64,000 nucleotides of DNA from Rhabditophanes sp. KR3021 (GCA_963281155.1 CAUJLY010000004.1:5890001-5954000), one strand, 5' to 3'; counted from the stretch's first letter, positions 23,761 through 36,177 are shown. Notes: a model not told the origin generated them from the sequence alone. Numbers and translations: made by a program.

Positions 23761-25395
23761 CTAGCAAACATTTTTTCCTTTAATATATTTAGTTCCAAGT
23801 CTCGATTTGACGGCTTTATCCATTTCTGTGTACCATTTGGTAATTTTGGTTTTTTGCTTCATCTCTTCGAAAACATCTAATCCCACGAAGGATTGGATTG
23901 CTCCATACAACGACAAATCAGCCAGATTTGGTTCCTTGCCTCCCATGAATGTTCTTGATGGTCCTATTGCTTCGACCCACTTTTCTAGAGCTTCAGCCAT
24001 TTCCTTTCTAGCATCATTGATATTGTGTCTTTTTTTCAATCTTTGTGCCACAAAATACATACCTGGACATAATTATAAATTAAATATTTTCATAAAAGAG
24101 ATAGCATGTTTTTAATATTTAAACAGTGAAATCCTACATCAACTCTGCATTAGATTTTGTACCATCGTACATTTGATTGTTAGGTAAAAGATATTCATAA
24201 TCACATGCACATTTTCTAATTCATTTTGTTGTTTTAGTGCTAACACTGCCTCTCATAAGGGGTTTTAATCTATTATGGCGATAATAAGAAAACTAACAAC
24301 TGACGAAACGAGGTCATGATTATGATTTAAGATAATCTGTAAAGAGTACAGACATATACACGGGTAAGAAGGTAGCTCGCACTGAAAACAGGAGTCTTAT
24401 TCAGACAAGAAAAAGAAAGAATGTGGTATGAGTCAAGGGAAATTGGAAAAACATCGAGTGTGTCTTAATAAACATTCTTAGATCTCAAGTCACCAACTGT
24501 GATTCCGGAGAACCCACATTTGAGATAGTATGACATCTGAAATGAACAGTCAAGTTGCTGATCTTTTTATATATGAAATTTTTGATACTAATGATATTTC
24601 ACATCCTAACTTTTTAAAATATTTGAATTTATAGTGTCAATAAATTTTGTGCATACCTAAGCCACCAACATAAATTGCCGCTTGTCTTTCGAAAGTAGAG
24701 AAAATATCTTCCCAATTACCGGCCTTGGAAAACCACTTGAATGTTTGGAAACTTTCCTCCAGCGTACGATAAATTGATGGGGAAATAATATGAACAAAAT
24801 GAGTATCAACCCATTCTCTCCATTCTCTTTCTTCCCTAGCATTTTGAATTTCATAATCCCTCATCGTAGTTTCGCCCATCATGATGAAATACTGATTTGG
24901 ATGTTTAGTTACTTCTTTGCCAGTTGCAGCTTCAACTTGAACTAGTGGTGGATAAAAGTCCGTTACTTCTTTGAATGTTAACTCTTTTCTGGTCAAGTAT
25001 GTGGCTAGCATCGAAATGATTAATGAAGACTCGGCAAAATGCTGACTTTGACATGAACAGGTGACGACAGGCACTTTTTTGGAAGCTCCATTGGTGAATT
25101 TTAACTGAGCTCTGGATAGAGGATTCACCTCGATCAGTTCATAGTCAAAGCCATAGTATTCTAGGACAGTTCTGACCTTACTACAAAACGGGCATGTCTG
25201 ATATTGGTACAACCTTGGTTTCAATCCGGTTTTATCGCTTTCTCCTAAAATATGTCTGGCCTTGGGATTAGGATCTACTCCATCTACTCTTTCGCTCTTG
25301 GGTTGGAAGGCTACTGTGGAGGCTAATGTGAATCCACCGGTAGCAATAGCGCCAGTATACAATCTAGACCCAGCTCTAAATGATCTACTCCACAT
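23761..25395 (-). CDS. PTGES2: Prostaglandin E synthase 2-like protein (GST/thioredoxin fold)
   Basis: Exons 24657-25395 and 23761-24062 (594-bp intron) give 346 residues. An Arg-rich N-terminus (WSRSFRAGSRL) followed by a hydrophobic stretch suggests membrane or mitochondrial targeting. The thioredoxin/glutaredoxin-like domain starts KPRLYQYQTCPFCSKVRTV with the CxxC at 68-71. The C-terminal GST-like helical domain contains GMYFVAQRLKKRH and FMGGKEPNLADLSLYG, which match human PTGES2 closely. The family isomerises prostaglandin H2 to E2 in vitro and binds haem with glutathione; the physiological role in nematodes is unclear. The frame is open 18 codons upstream, but a TTTTTAG acceptor at 25422 lies between, so I start at 25395. 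Confidence 0.93.
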
Positions 25396-25421
25396 GATTT
25401 CCGAATTTGCAGAAATAAATC

Positions 25422-25423
25422 CT
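25422..25423 (-). promoter_or_regulatory. Candidate trans-splice acceptor before PTGES2
   Basis: ACTTTTTAG on the minus strand ends 26 bases upstream of the chosen ATG; no upstream exon is apparent. It would remove the first 18 codons of the longest open frame. Confidence 0.45.
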
Positions 25424-25991
25424 AAAAAGTATTTAAATAAAATGAACAAAGAGTAATAAATATTTTTGAGCTCTTTGAGTGGAATAGTGTCGTAGGGGTA
25501 ACATCAAATTGTTCGTTACGAGATTTACAAAGAACGTGCGAAATGAAACAATTTAAAGACTGTAATAAATATGCACATAATTTAATCGTGAATGCTGAAG
25601 TAACTGTTTGATTTTTAAACAAGTAAGAAGCAGATAAATAGAAGAATTTTTTATTAAACATAACGAATTTTTTACAATAACAAGCTAAAAAACAGATACT
25701 ATAAAAGCAAGGAAACTTTTGGTTAAAACCAAGGTTAAATTTTGCAAAAAAAAGATATTAGATATAGAAAATATTATACAATGGATACAGAAAAGACGTT
25801 GTACAATTGCTAAAAAGGAGGGATAAAATGCTAGGATAAATTCCATTTGTCACATATCTTTTGCTGATTGATATTTTAAGGGTGTTGTTGACGTGTTCAC
25901 AAATAAGCAGGTTTAAAGAGATATAAGATTGGGAATTAACAAGAATAAAAACATATTAACAGATTGGATAATGTTGACCATTCTTGACTAC

Positions 25992-28600
25992 TTAAAAAAG
26001 ATTTTGGCTTGAAAATTCAGATCCTTGGAAGTCATTGAATCCATGGGGGGTATTAGGAGCGTTTGAACCTCCCTTTTGGAAGTACTTTTCAAGCTTGGCT
26101 AAAATATGATTGGATTATGAAGGTTATTTTATAGACTCACCAATAATATGTTTCCCATAACTGGCCTTTCTTAGAGAGGAAATGTGTGGCTTAATAGCCA
26201 GCATAATCTTCTTTCTGTGACTGCTATCTCCTACGCTTAGCATTTTCTGAATAAAAACATATTAGATTTGAAAGAGACTTTGCAACTTTACCTGAATAAC
26301 GAAGTTTCCAAATTGACAAATTAATAAAGTGTGAATGATTGAATTGTTCTGGTCACTGAAAATGTCATTACTATTAATTGATAAAGTATAAAACTCCTCG
26401 ACTTACTCTCCACAGACAGCGTCAATAAGGACATTTTTATGCTGATTGCCAGCAGTATCCAAGCACTTCTCAATGACATTAGATGCAAACTTGTGTTGGG
26501 AGTATTTAAGAATATCCTTCTTAATTACATCGACAATACGTTTGATGTCTTCAGGTTCCCCATGTATGATAACCTAAAGCAATTTTATAAGTTGAAGATT
26601 TAATTAGATTTAAACTAACGTGTTGAACCACATAATTTGCGTACATAGACCTGTAAGAATAGAAAGAAGTTAAAGTTATGTGTTTAGTAGTCAAATAACC
26701 CACGTTATGAGTGTTTCAATGTTGCGGTGAATTTCCTCAAGAACTGGTCTCTTCTGGTCTTGGTTGCAATGTTCTAAAATTCGTTGAATAACTCTGCAAC
26801 CATAAGGGTGGCAAGAAAGATTATTTACTGATTCTCCGTTTTTTTTGAAGAATGAGTCTATAATAAATTGCAATTCAGATGGCGGGACTTTCTCGATTAT
26901 CTAAAAATTTAAATTATATGAATGAAAATAAAGTTGTACTATGCCTTCTGGATCACATGATTGGCATTATTATCTTTCATTAAAGTGGTAACCTCTGGCT
27001 TGATTTCTTGCAACAGTTCCAATTGTTCTTTAGAGCTGATCGTCTCAAACGCCTATAAAGAGGAGATATTGTTATTTTTTATATTTTATAACTGTTACAT
27101 TCCTAGACCGATTTTGGGATAGGTAATGTATGGTGGCTTCTAAGTTTGTATAGTTACTTATATTTTGTAAAGCATGCATAATCTAACACAATTTAATTCA
27201 GAGTTATCATATTGATACTTATTAGTATACTTAGCCAATAAAATGGTACATTAGTATTAGTTTGGTTAATTACATACCTTTTGAATAACTCTGCACCCAT
27301 ACATGGAAGATGCTAGCTCGACAACATTTCCCTTGATGGCTGCAATTAAACGAGTTCTCTGAGATGGGGTTCCGTATTCAAAGAATTTTTGGATAACATA
27401 ATTGGAGAAAACATGCTCGATCAACGTGTTAGCATGTGGGATCAACTCTTCAAAGACAATTTCCTTGTCTCTGTTTGATGCTTTCATTAAACAACTCTGT
27501 AAGTATCTACTACCATACTACAAATAAAATTATTAGAATAATAAAAGAGTCATGTTAAATACCTGGTCTTGCGCAAACTCAACAGCCTGTTTGCCTAGGT
27601 CTTGAAGGGTGAGGTGAGGAGTGCGATTATTTCGAAAGTCGTCCAATAAAGTCGAGCGGTTGGCCATTTTTTCACTTTCATGATGTCTGTTGTTGGTAGT
27701 TCTTCGAGGTCCGGTAGAATGATGGTGAGAGGAAACGGTGCCGTTGTTTGAGAAGTTTCCTCGATTCATTTGCGGCTGGCTGGGGAACATATTACTGATT
27801 CCGTTTCCATTATGCATCATCGTGTTGGTGTTGGGCATCATATAGCCGTGGTTGAAGCCAGGGTAGAAATCTCCGGAAACATGAGATGAAACAGAGTTTC
27901 TACGATCCCCAGAATGATTGGAAGTTCCTCCGAGAGACAATCCATCGAATGCTGAATTGAGGTTTGGCGGTATAGGTTGGAAGTGTTGCATGGAGAATGT
28001 ATTGATACCTTGAGCTGGGGAGGTAGAATAGAGATTACCAATGTCTCTATTCATGATTTGAGGTTCGTTGATGGATTGCATATGAAGTGGGGAAGAAAAC
28101 ATTGAATTTCCCCAGGTATTCATTGTTCCAAAACCATGTTGAGGAGTTTGGGAGTGTTGTTGCTGTTGGTACATCATTGGCGGCATCCCATTTTGCATGT
28201 TGGAAATCATATTGAAGCTAAAATAATCGGGAGTCGTCCCTATTGGAATGACGGGAGGGATATTGTTTTCGGCATTATTAAAATGATTCAAATTGTCATC
28301 AGAAGGCCTGGCGGAAGGGATCTTGGTGTTGGAAGATTTGATACTGCCATTGCTGCTACTCTTTTCGGTACTTTTCGGGCCGAAAGGCAAATTGGTAGAG
28401 CTGTAGTTTCCTCCTGGCGAAGAACAGAGAACGTTGTCAACGATTTGAGTCAACAGCCCATTTTGTTCCATTGAGTTCATGAGATTCAAGGATTGAGAGT
28501 TTGGAACAGATATCGGAGAGGAGACATGGTCGCTTGTTTCTTTTGGAGTGCTCCAAGTAGCTGAAAAATTATTGGACCATTGTTCTTGAGCCATAGCCAT
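25992..28600 (-). CDS. puf: Pumilio/PUF-family RNA-binding translational regulator
   Basis: Nine exons (27563-28600, 27278-27517, 26945-27052, 26704-26900, 26620-26650, 26407-26573, 26292-26355, 26141-26246, 25992-26098) join without a frame break to 685 residues. The first ~330 residues are Asn/Ser/Met/Gln-rich and disordered. The remainder is the Pumilio homology domain with the helical repeats and RNA-reading triplets visible: [64 protein letters not shown]. It is closer to Drosophila Pumilio and C. elegans PUF-8/9 than to FBF. PUF proteins bind UGUA-containing 3' UTR sites and repress or destabilise mRNAs, often in germline and stem cells. The 31-nt fifth exon and a GC-AG intron (26901-26944) are notable. 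Confidence 0.9.
27099..27182 (-). other. Possible in-frame cassette exon of the PUF gene
   Basis: Within the 225-bp intron after exon 2, an 84-nt segment is bounded by a good acceptor (TTGTGTTAG) and donor (AAT/GTAACA). It is open in the phase of its neighbours and would add 28 residues ([20 protein letters not shown]...). The 45-bp intron it leaves downstream has the typical size here. Its residues partly mirror the next exon ([13 protein letters not shown] versus [13 protein letters not shown]), so a duplicated or alternative exon is possible. Confidence 0.35.
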
Positions 28601-30919
28601 AATTTATTTTGAAAGTCAAAACTTTTTGATATTTTATAAAATTATTAATTCTTTTCTTACTAAAAATCAATCACGCACTTGATTGGCAATTTAGTGATTA
28701 TGAATTGAATATATACAAATCTAGAATTTTCAACAAAATATACAGAGCAAATAAAGCTGGGAGTATAATTACAAATGTACAACAAAACCTATAATGACAA
28801 AAAATTATTTAAAAATGATTAGTTAGAAAAAGTTGATTTAAATCAGTGACGGCCTTAAAATAAATGTTTTATCGCAAAATTGAATTTGAAAATACTTTTG
28901 GAAATAGGGCTAAAAGTATAAATGATACTCAGTAAAATAGTTTTGGGATTGCGGTGGGGTAGAGATGCAAGTGGTTCAATGTAGGATGTACACCAAAAAG
29001 TAGCGTTCTTTCGTACTAAGGACCTTTATCAATAAATGAAAAAACAGTTGGTAAGAAATAGGCAATTCTACTAGATCATAATGATAGTCACGTATTATAA
29101 ACTTTTTTATGAATAAATGCATTATTTTACATACAAATTCAGATGGCAGCGCATAAGTATGTTTCCTATATGCGACAAATACAGTACTATTATAAATTGT
29201 TTAAATCAATTTAAAATGCTTGTTACATGTAAGAGTAGAACTAAGTCAAGAACACATGTTTGAGTTGCCTTCAACAAATGAAGCATAATGATTGGTAAGT
29301 TCTACAACATTATAAGAGTAGTTTGGATGTGTGCTAGCATCTTTTTTATTGAAAAAATCAAATAGTGCAAGGTTGCGATCAACAATGTTCGTTACTACAA
29401 AGAAATAGTTCCTTTGTGAAGTGAAATGTTCTAGAAATCGTAAATAAATAAGTTGACTTTATCAGTAATACAAATTAATTGACAATATGCAGCAAAGCTA
29501 ATAAGAAACTAATAGAAGTTAATTAGAAGCTAATAGGAAGTTAACGGGAAGCCAATAGGAAATTAATGAGAAGCCAATGGGAAGTAGGAAGGTAAGCGAT
29601 CAAAGAAGACCACAGATTATTTAGATCTACCTAAATCTATATAGGCTTCCGACAACAATAATAATACTATAAATATCTCAAAAATGTATACTAATTATGA
29701 TGGTTATACTTATGTGATAGTTGTCATAGGTATATGATAAATATAATTCTTATGTCACTATCACTTGAATTATGATATTCGAAATAGGTATTTAATTATA
29801 TGGTTCAAATATCTAGATTTATTTATTTGTGGGATTACATATAGTAATTTAGGAAGCTTTAATTTTTTGATTATTGTGAAAATAGGTTAACAAACAAGTA
29901 TTTAAATAAGTTTGATAATAGTTAATAGGTGTTAAATGCAAGTATTTAAAACGACGGTCGATTTTAGGTTGATCTATGCTATGATCTAGTATAATAGGGT
30001 GTTATAAAGTTGATTAAAATAACTTTTATTTGTGCTAACAACTTTTCTTAAAAGCTGGTCACTTTTTAATTGAGAAATAGGGTGTAAATCAGTGAAAGTT
30101 GGAGAGAAGTAGACATTGCGTGGTAAAATCAAGCTAAAATCAGCTTGATCTTAGACTGAAAGGTTAAATAAATTAGATAAAGGAAGTTCAATCAAAAAAT
30201 GAAATTGTTATTGAAAAGAAGTTAGTTATCGTCAATGAGACCAACGAGATTGTATTGTGACCGCTCTCGTTGAATTATTTTGAATAGAATTGTGTCGTCG
30301 TCGTTATTTTTTGTCTTTCCTGCTGTCACCTCTTATTCCTCATGTTGTCTATAAAGCTATTTTTCTGCGTCTATGATTACTTCCTAAATAAAAAAGTTTT
30401 AAGCAGCGCGATTTAAATTCAAGCAATGATTGAAGATATTGTCTGAATGTCTATACAAACTGTGCGCCAAATAAGGCATCTTGGCAAATGGCTAATCACC
30501 TATGTCTACTCTGAGAATGTGATGGCTCGTGGATTTTACCAAACCGACACTATTATTACATTCTCTTTTATCAAAAATTATTTATTGGTAAATTTATCAT
30601 TTCCAAGGATAATTAAAAAAATGATGGAGAACATTGTAGTTAAAAATAGGAGTAGAAGTAATTACAAACAAAGACTCATAAAAATATGAATAAAGATTAC
30701 TGGCAATCGTGAATAATTTAATGGTAATAAATATAATAATTTGCTGATTCTTACTACCAATGAATTTTAGTAATATTTATTGGAAATTCAACAAATTCAA
30801 CAAAATTGAGAGGACAAAAATAGGGGCTAAAGTAAATATGTTGATTGTAGTTAAGAATGTATGTGTGTATGTTGATTAATTGCAGTTCCTTCCAACGATT
30901 ATTAGCAAATACATTATCA
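28601..30919. other. Intergenic, about 2.3 kb, no gene supported
   Basis: AT-rich sequence with a degenerate tandem repeat near 29.5 kb. An 80-codon plus-strand frame at 30447-30689 has no features of a real gene. The last part probably contains the AIG1 3' UTR. Confidence 0.3.
29498..29591. repeat. 22-bp degenerate tandem repeat, about 4 copies
   Basis: Units at 29509-29529, 29530-29551, 29552-29573 and 29574-29591 follow the pattern C(T/C)AATAGGAAGTTAA..GAAG, with a partial unit before them. Confidence 0.75.
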
Positions 30920-31713
30920 TTAAGCCTCTTTTGAATGGGAACGTTTGTATGTTTGTATTTTAGTACAAATGGAGATTGACAAAAATTGAAGAGCCACCAT
31001 AAGTGCAGAAGCACCAATAAACAGAACAATGATATATTCAGTAGATAAGACGCTAAATATGGGATATAGCCAAAAGCCATACGCGACTTTTATGTACACA
31101 ATTCTAGAAAAAAAAATTAAGGCATTTATAGAAGAAGCTTTATGTATTTATTTTTAATGGTCCATTAATTTAAAGCGGCCTCAAAAAACTTACATTGAAA
31201 AATAGAAGAAGGAACCAATTAGAGTGGTTATAATTCTTTTGACTCTCGAATTTGGAACATTATGTTTGGAGATAATGGGCTGGAGGATGACTGAAATAAC
31301 AGGAAATGTATGAGTGACTTGATTTATCCACGATGGAATTAAAGCAAATAAATATTGCGGCATTACGAGGTCTGGATTAATTGCATACAACCCCCAGTAC
31401 ATTCCAGATGTGCACTGAAAAAGTTTAAATAAGTTATTTGTCATGGTTATTATCTTAGTACCAAGGCAACTGGGAAGATTATCGTAAAGAAAAAATAATC
31501 TCTCATCCTTTTGAGAAGTCCAACTTTAGGTAAAACAAATACAAAGAAACACGTCCATGCATTAATAGTTTGAACCAGAAAATTTAAGTTGGTGAGCATT
31601 ACCAATTTTTCAGACCATGAATTTACATAGAGATGGGTTAGGACATAAATATCATAATACAGAGAATATGACCAGATAGCGGTTATGGCAAGTTGCACCA
31701 AGAAAGGAATCAT
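30920..31713 (-). CDS. AIG1: AIG1/ADTRP-family membrane lipid hydrolase
   Basis: Exons 31462-31713, 31194-31414 and 30920-31103 join to 218 residues. The protein has about six hydrophobic segments, as in the FAR-17a/AIG1-like family. Members are atypical integral-membrane threonine hydrolases that cleave fatty acid esters of hydroxy fatty acids. The conserved nucleophile region is LVMLTNLNFLVQTI, with Thr41 at the family position (Thr43 in human AIG1). The conserved histidine region is SWINQVTHTFP, with His119 (His134 in AIG1). GMYWGLYAINPDL and GFWLYPIFSVLS also match the family. The tail is basic (KIQTYKRSHSKEA). Introns are 47 and 90 bp. Length and both catalytic residues fit an active enzyme. 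Confidence 0.88.
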
Positions 31714-32325
31714 TTTGATTGATTTAAAAATATTGGAAATTTAATAATAAAGACCTCAGTTCAAGGTTATTTGTAGACGTGGCAGTACTTTGAATCGACA
31801 ATTATTGGTATTGTTAGTGACAATCATAAAAGGTTAGCAAATCTAAACTACACATTATTGTATATCTTTACGTCCATTATTACTTTCTTGTTGGTACCAT
31901 AATATAGGCAAATAATTATTTTACCATTTTCATATTTACTCACATTATTTTTTTGTAAAAAACGTATTCATTCGCCTTTTACTTGAAGTGTATGTGCTTG
32001 ACAGATATTATAATTTTTCACATACAATTGCGTCAACAATAAACATATTTGCATGGTACATATTGTTTCCTGGGTAACTGTGATATCATTACTATAGTGC
32101 AGCAATAAAAGTTTATATGTAAATACATATTATTAAATTACATCTTAGGCATGGCGCAATCTTAAATTATTGTGTCATATCACTTAATAAATGTAATAAA
32201 GAATTTCCAAAGCATATAATAATTAAAAATGCCATTATTTCAAATAAAGTTTTATTTATACACACTAAATAATTGTGAAAAATGAATGAGCATTGATATG
32301 CTTTTAAGGAATTGTTTTTCACCTT
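31714..32325. other. Intergenic, no gene seen
   Basis: AT-rich spacer upstream of the AIG1 gene, containing its presumed promoter. It holds no ORF or repeat of note. Confidence 0.3.
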
Positions 32326-32924
32326 TTAAACTCTTGAATGTAAATTGGCAATTCTAGGATGCATGCCAGTTCCTTTAAATATGCATTTATAATTTTTTTT
32401 GTAATAAATATATTCATCTCTAAATTGTTCACTAAGCATTGGAACATATTTTCGCGGAAACAGAGCTTCTGTGTTGATTTGGATTCGGAAAAGTCCATTC
32501 TCAGTAACTTTCTTGTTATGGAGTTTTTCTTCAACTCTTTGAGCCAATAAAGATTCACAGGCATGATTTCTCAACTCAGAAACTCCAAGTTCATCAACTG
32601 TTGACAATCCTAAGACTGGAGTACCACTAGCTCCAATTTGATTAAGAATTTGTTGTTTAGCTTCAGGCAAATGTTCTCTCTCGATAATATTAATCTTGTT
32701 CAAACCAACAACGACTAGTTTCTTAGCGAAAAGAGGTCTAATAGATTCAAATAAATGAACTTGTTCTTCAATAGAATGATCGCATTGTCTGAAACATCCA
32801 TCATAAAAACAACGGTAACTTTCCAGTGAGCAAGAGCAGTAAAATCTTGCATTTCAATGGTGTTACGACATTCAAGAAGTTACTTGACTGATGCTTTAGT
32901 TTTACTAGCAAACTTAATATCCAT
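32326..32924 (-). pseudogene. nog-1: NOG1 (GTPBP4-like nucleolar GTPase) fragment, broken
   Basis: From a TAA at 32880-32882 onward the minus-strand frame reads LLECRNTIEMQDFTALAH, which matches the Nog1 G-domain after switch II (LEDRNTIEMQAITALAH). It continues EEQVHLFESIRPLFAKK, GASGTPVLGLSTVDELGVSE and ACESLLAQRVEEKLH, all in Nog1 order. The expected MDxSxQC segment reads YDGCFRQC, explained by two compensating frameshifts. The P-loop, switch I and DTPG motifs are missing, and the C-terminus after KLHNKKV is not Nog1-like. Nog1 is an essential 60S ribosome-assembly GTPase, so a functional copy must lie elsewhere. This is a partial pseudogene. Confidence 0.7.
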
Positions 32925-33219
32925 CTTTTTTTCCTCTTATTAATTTGGCGGATTCAGGATGCAACTTCTTAAGTTTATCATGTGAAACGTTGATTCCAAG
33001 AGATCCAAATTGACCTTGAAACTTTTCTGTTTGGCAAATATGAATATTATTTAATTTACATATTATTAACTTACATTAATTTAATATTCTAATTTGTATT
33101 CTGAGAAAATTTCTAGATTTTCGGAGAAATAAGTTCAGTGTTGGTCGAGCTCAATCTGTACTAATTATTTTAAAGTCTAACTATGAATAAGAAAAAAAGG
33201 AGAACAACCTCTTCATCAA

Positions 33220-33583
33220 CCCAATTTATCTAAACTACAAAGTTGACATCAAAGGGCTTATTGGCATTTTAAATGTAACCAGTCTCGAAGATCCAAAATT
33301 AAATTTGTTGGAAAGCTACAAAAAGGCCAAAAAATTGCCAATGCAGTCGGGGCAAAATGCTATACTATTAAACAAAAACACAAAAATGATAAGGAAATCG
33401 CTTATGAAAGATCATTCATGGATTCTGTCGCAGAATTTTACAAAAATAAAATATTTGAGACTTTGCAAATTACAACTCATGGCGCTAATTTATTCTTATT
33501 TATACTCATTCATAAGGATTTACTTTCGCATAATCATCTTAAAATAATCGACGTTACTCCTAATTTAGGACTATCTTCTTGAT
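33220..33583 (+). pseudogene. Decayed gene relic of unknown family
   Basis: One plus-strand frame reads YKVDIKGLIGILNVTSLEDP and on to about 33360. Protein-like sequence then continues in a different frame (EIAYERSFMDSVAEFYKNK ... ANLFLFILIHKDLLSHN) to a TGA at about 33583. The switch of frame with good composition on both sides suggests a frameshifted gene remnant. No family is recognised. Confidence 0.35.
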
Positions 33584-34338
33584 TTGAGACTTGTAGCACC
33601 AGTAAATGCATCTTCTGCCAAGTTAAAAAGCAGCAAACAAACTATCACAGCATATTCTTTTTCAAATTATATCATATGAAAACATATGTCTATATAAAAA
33701 TGCCCATCTTTATAATTTAACGTACCTAATTGCCCTTCTTTTAAACAGATTCCAATAAGCTAAGATTATCTTAGTCAAACAATGCTTCAAATCATTTTTT
33801 TAAAAGGATTACTATTTGTTCTAATTTAGATCAAGATATAGCTTGACGTCAACAAATATCATGCTTATTCATCTTATAAAGTCCCCAATTCAAAAAACCT
33901 CTTTCAATTATAAGCGATAAGTTTTACTTAAAAGCGATCCGAAACGACTAACTAAATAATAACCATTCAAAGTGGAACAATACATTCACTTTAATTGTTC
34001 CCATAAACATAAATCTCATTTACTTTCACAATCGTATGCGATAATCTCAAAGCCGTCAACATAGAATCTTTTTACACTTTTTTACATCGTTTAAGGATTA
34101 ATCAACCACACCAACATGATTAAATGTAATTCAATTAAATTTAACTTTATAACGAATCCATTATATCATTACTTTTGACAAACATTGACACCGAAAATGT
34201 ATTATTAACACCAATTCAAATTCTGTTCACAACAAAGGCCTTTGTTTTACTTGGCTGATCATTCAAAAAATGTTGTCTAATAATTACACGTACAAATCAA
34301 TTTATAAATCGTTGGTCCCTGTTAAGCTAATTCAAAAC

Positions 34339-34403
34339 ATTGGTAAATCTAACTTAAGAAATTGGTAAGGCCAATTAAGACATGGTAAAGCTGATTTTAG
34401 GAC
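34339..34403. repeat. 22-bp degenerate tandem repeat, 3 copies
   Basis: Units at 34339-34360, 34361-34381 and 34382-34403 follow ATTGGTAAA.CTAA.TTAAGA. The period is the same as in the repeat at 29498-29591, but the unit sequence differs. Confidence 0.6.
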
Positions 34404-34550
34404 ATTGTCTAATTAAACCACCTCATTTTCCACACCGACACATTAAATTGTTGCCATAAACGTTTTTACATCAAATTAAACCATATAATCGGCAATATTA
34501 TATCTTCTCATGCCTGGAACTTATCTTTGAACACATAATGATACTTAATT

Positions 34551-34692
34551 ATGATGGTGTTTGACTATGATAATAATCAAACTTTGACGGTAGATCCATC
34601 AGATTATACTCACAATTTATCATGTACAATTAAATTTTTTAATTCCACCCAATTATGGCTTGTCTTAGTTTATCCTCATCAGCAATATATAA
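34551..34692 (+). other. Possible orphan exon of a secreted or receptor protein
   Basis: An ATG-started open segment reads QTLTVDPSDYTHNLSCTIKF and LWLVLVYPHQQY and ends at a consensus donor (AA/GTAAGT). The beta-strand-like pattern with one Cys recalls CUB-like domains, but I found no partner exon on either side. Possibly a gene remnant. Confidence 0.2.
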
Positions 34693-36177
34693 GTAAGTGT
34701 CCTCATTACCTGATCTTGGTAATAACATCTTGCATAATGGTAAATACACATATGTGTCCTAACCGGCATTTGTCGGCAGCCATTGCATAACTGTGACACT
34801 TTCAAAGAATTGGCCGCGTTATCTTGAATAGGCCAGGTGATTGGCTTTAACCACATCTGGACACCATTTTTTAAAAGCGTAACATAAAATTATGATTTGA
34901 CCCAAGTCTAGGCTATTCAATGATGCAACAAAACCACACATGTTATATGGTGAAAAGGACAACACTGTCAACCATTTTCGTCTTATTTTACTTGCTTTTA
35001 CCTACCTCGTTGTTTGAGGTAAATAAAATGATATTGTTGGGTCAATGTGTCTTGACGTTCAAACAATAGACAATCCATTTGATTAGGTAGCTGTCAAGCA
35101 TCGCCTGTCCCGGAATCTTCCAACACAGGGCTAGTTTTGCATGAGGCAGGCGTCAAAAGTCCTTTAAATTTAAAACAGTTTGAACAAGCACATAATTGGA
35201 GTTATTTTTTGAAAGGATATTTGTTTTAATCGGAATATCATTAACATTGACGACTGTCTGTAATGATAGCTTAGGTGTCAAAAACATCTGGCTGCTTAGA
35301 GGTCGATTCGATGAACAGTATTACGCAATTAAATTGCAGATGGCTTCATTGAAACAAGATATATAAACTGATTTGATTGTCTTATTTAATCTGATAAATA
35401 TATCTTCTCTCCCAAGCATCATTTAAATTCAAATGTAGGGGATAAAGCTGTCATTTACATTTATCTGCATTTTAATACACTTTTTATACCACACAACGGC
35501 ATTGTAAAAGTTTTTTGATTGATAAAGTTAAAAGTTCCTTACACAAATTGAGTGATCCATTAACTGTGTAACCACTGCTGCTATAAAATCTGAGCAGATC
35601 TTTTTAAATAAATTTAAGTCCAAAACACAGCTCTTTTTAAATAAAACCAAACGGATATGTCGATTTGGAAGGTAATAATAATGTAAACGCATTCCTTTAT
35701 ACAAAACCATAATAACCCTCATTATTAGCCTTGCCATTCAAATTGTAGTACTTAAAGTTGGCATACACACATAAACTAATGCAAGTTCAAACAACCTTGT
35801 TATTTTAGTTTTAAAATGTAATTCAAGAGTTTCCTTTAATCTCGTCTCTTTTTGAACGTAAGTACGGGATGTCTTATCCCGACATTCTGATTGATCTAAC
35901 CTAATGCAATTTAATCTTGTTCAAAGATTTGCTTAGTACAAGAGGACAAATACTGTAAAACAGTCAAAAAATAAGATTGAAAAAAAATTACGTTTATCAG
36001 AGAAATTAAATTAAATGAAATAAGATTAAAATTAAAGAGTTAAAAGAAAATAGCAACGGATTTGTTTATTTTGTTTCCAGCAGCACAGTGGAGGAAGACT
36101 ATCTGAAAGACCTTTAGTAAATACACCCGTATCGTAGTTCAGCCGTAGAAGAATAGCTCCAAAAAATGATTATACTC

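Larger units (their letters stand above)
33584..36177. other. Intergenic, about 2.6 kb, mostly empty
   Basis: AT-rich with a short degenerate tandem repeat and one possible orphan exon (listed separately). The right end should hold the Cdc25 3' UTR. Confidence 0.3.

Noticed and set aside
30447..30689. 80-codon plus-strand frame
   Set aside because: No domain, biased composition, no promoter or splice evidence; expected by chance in this much sequence.
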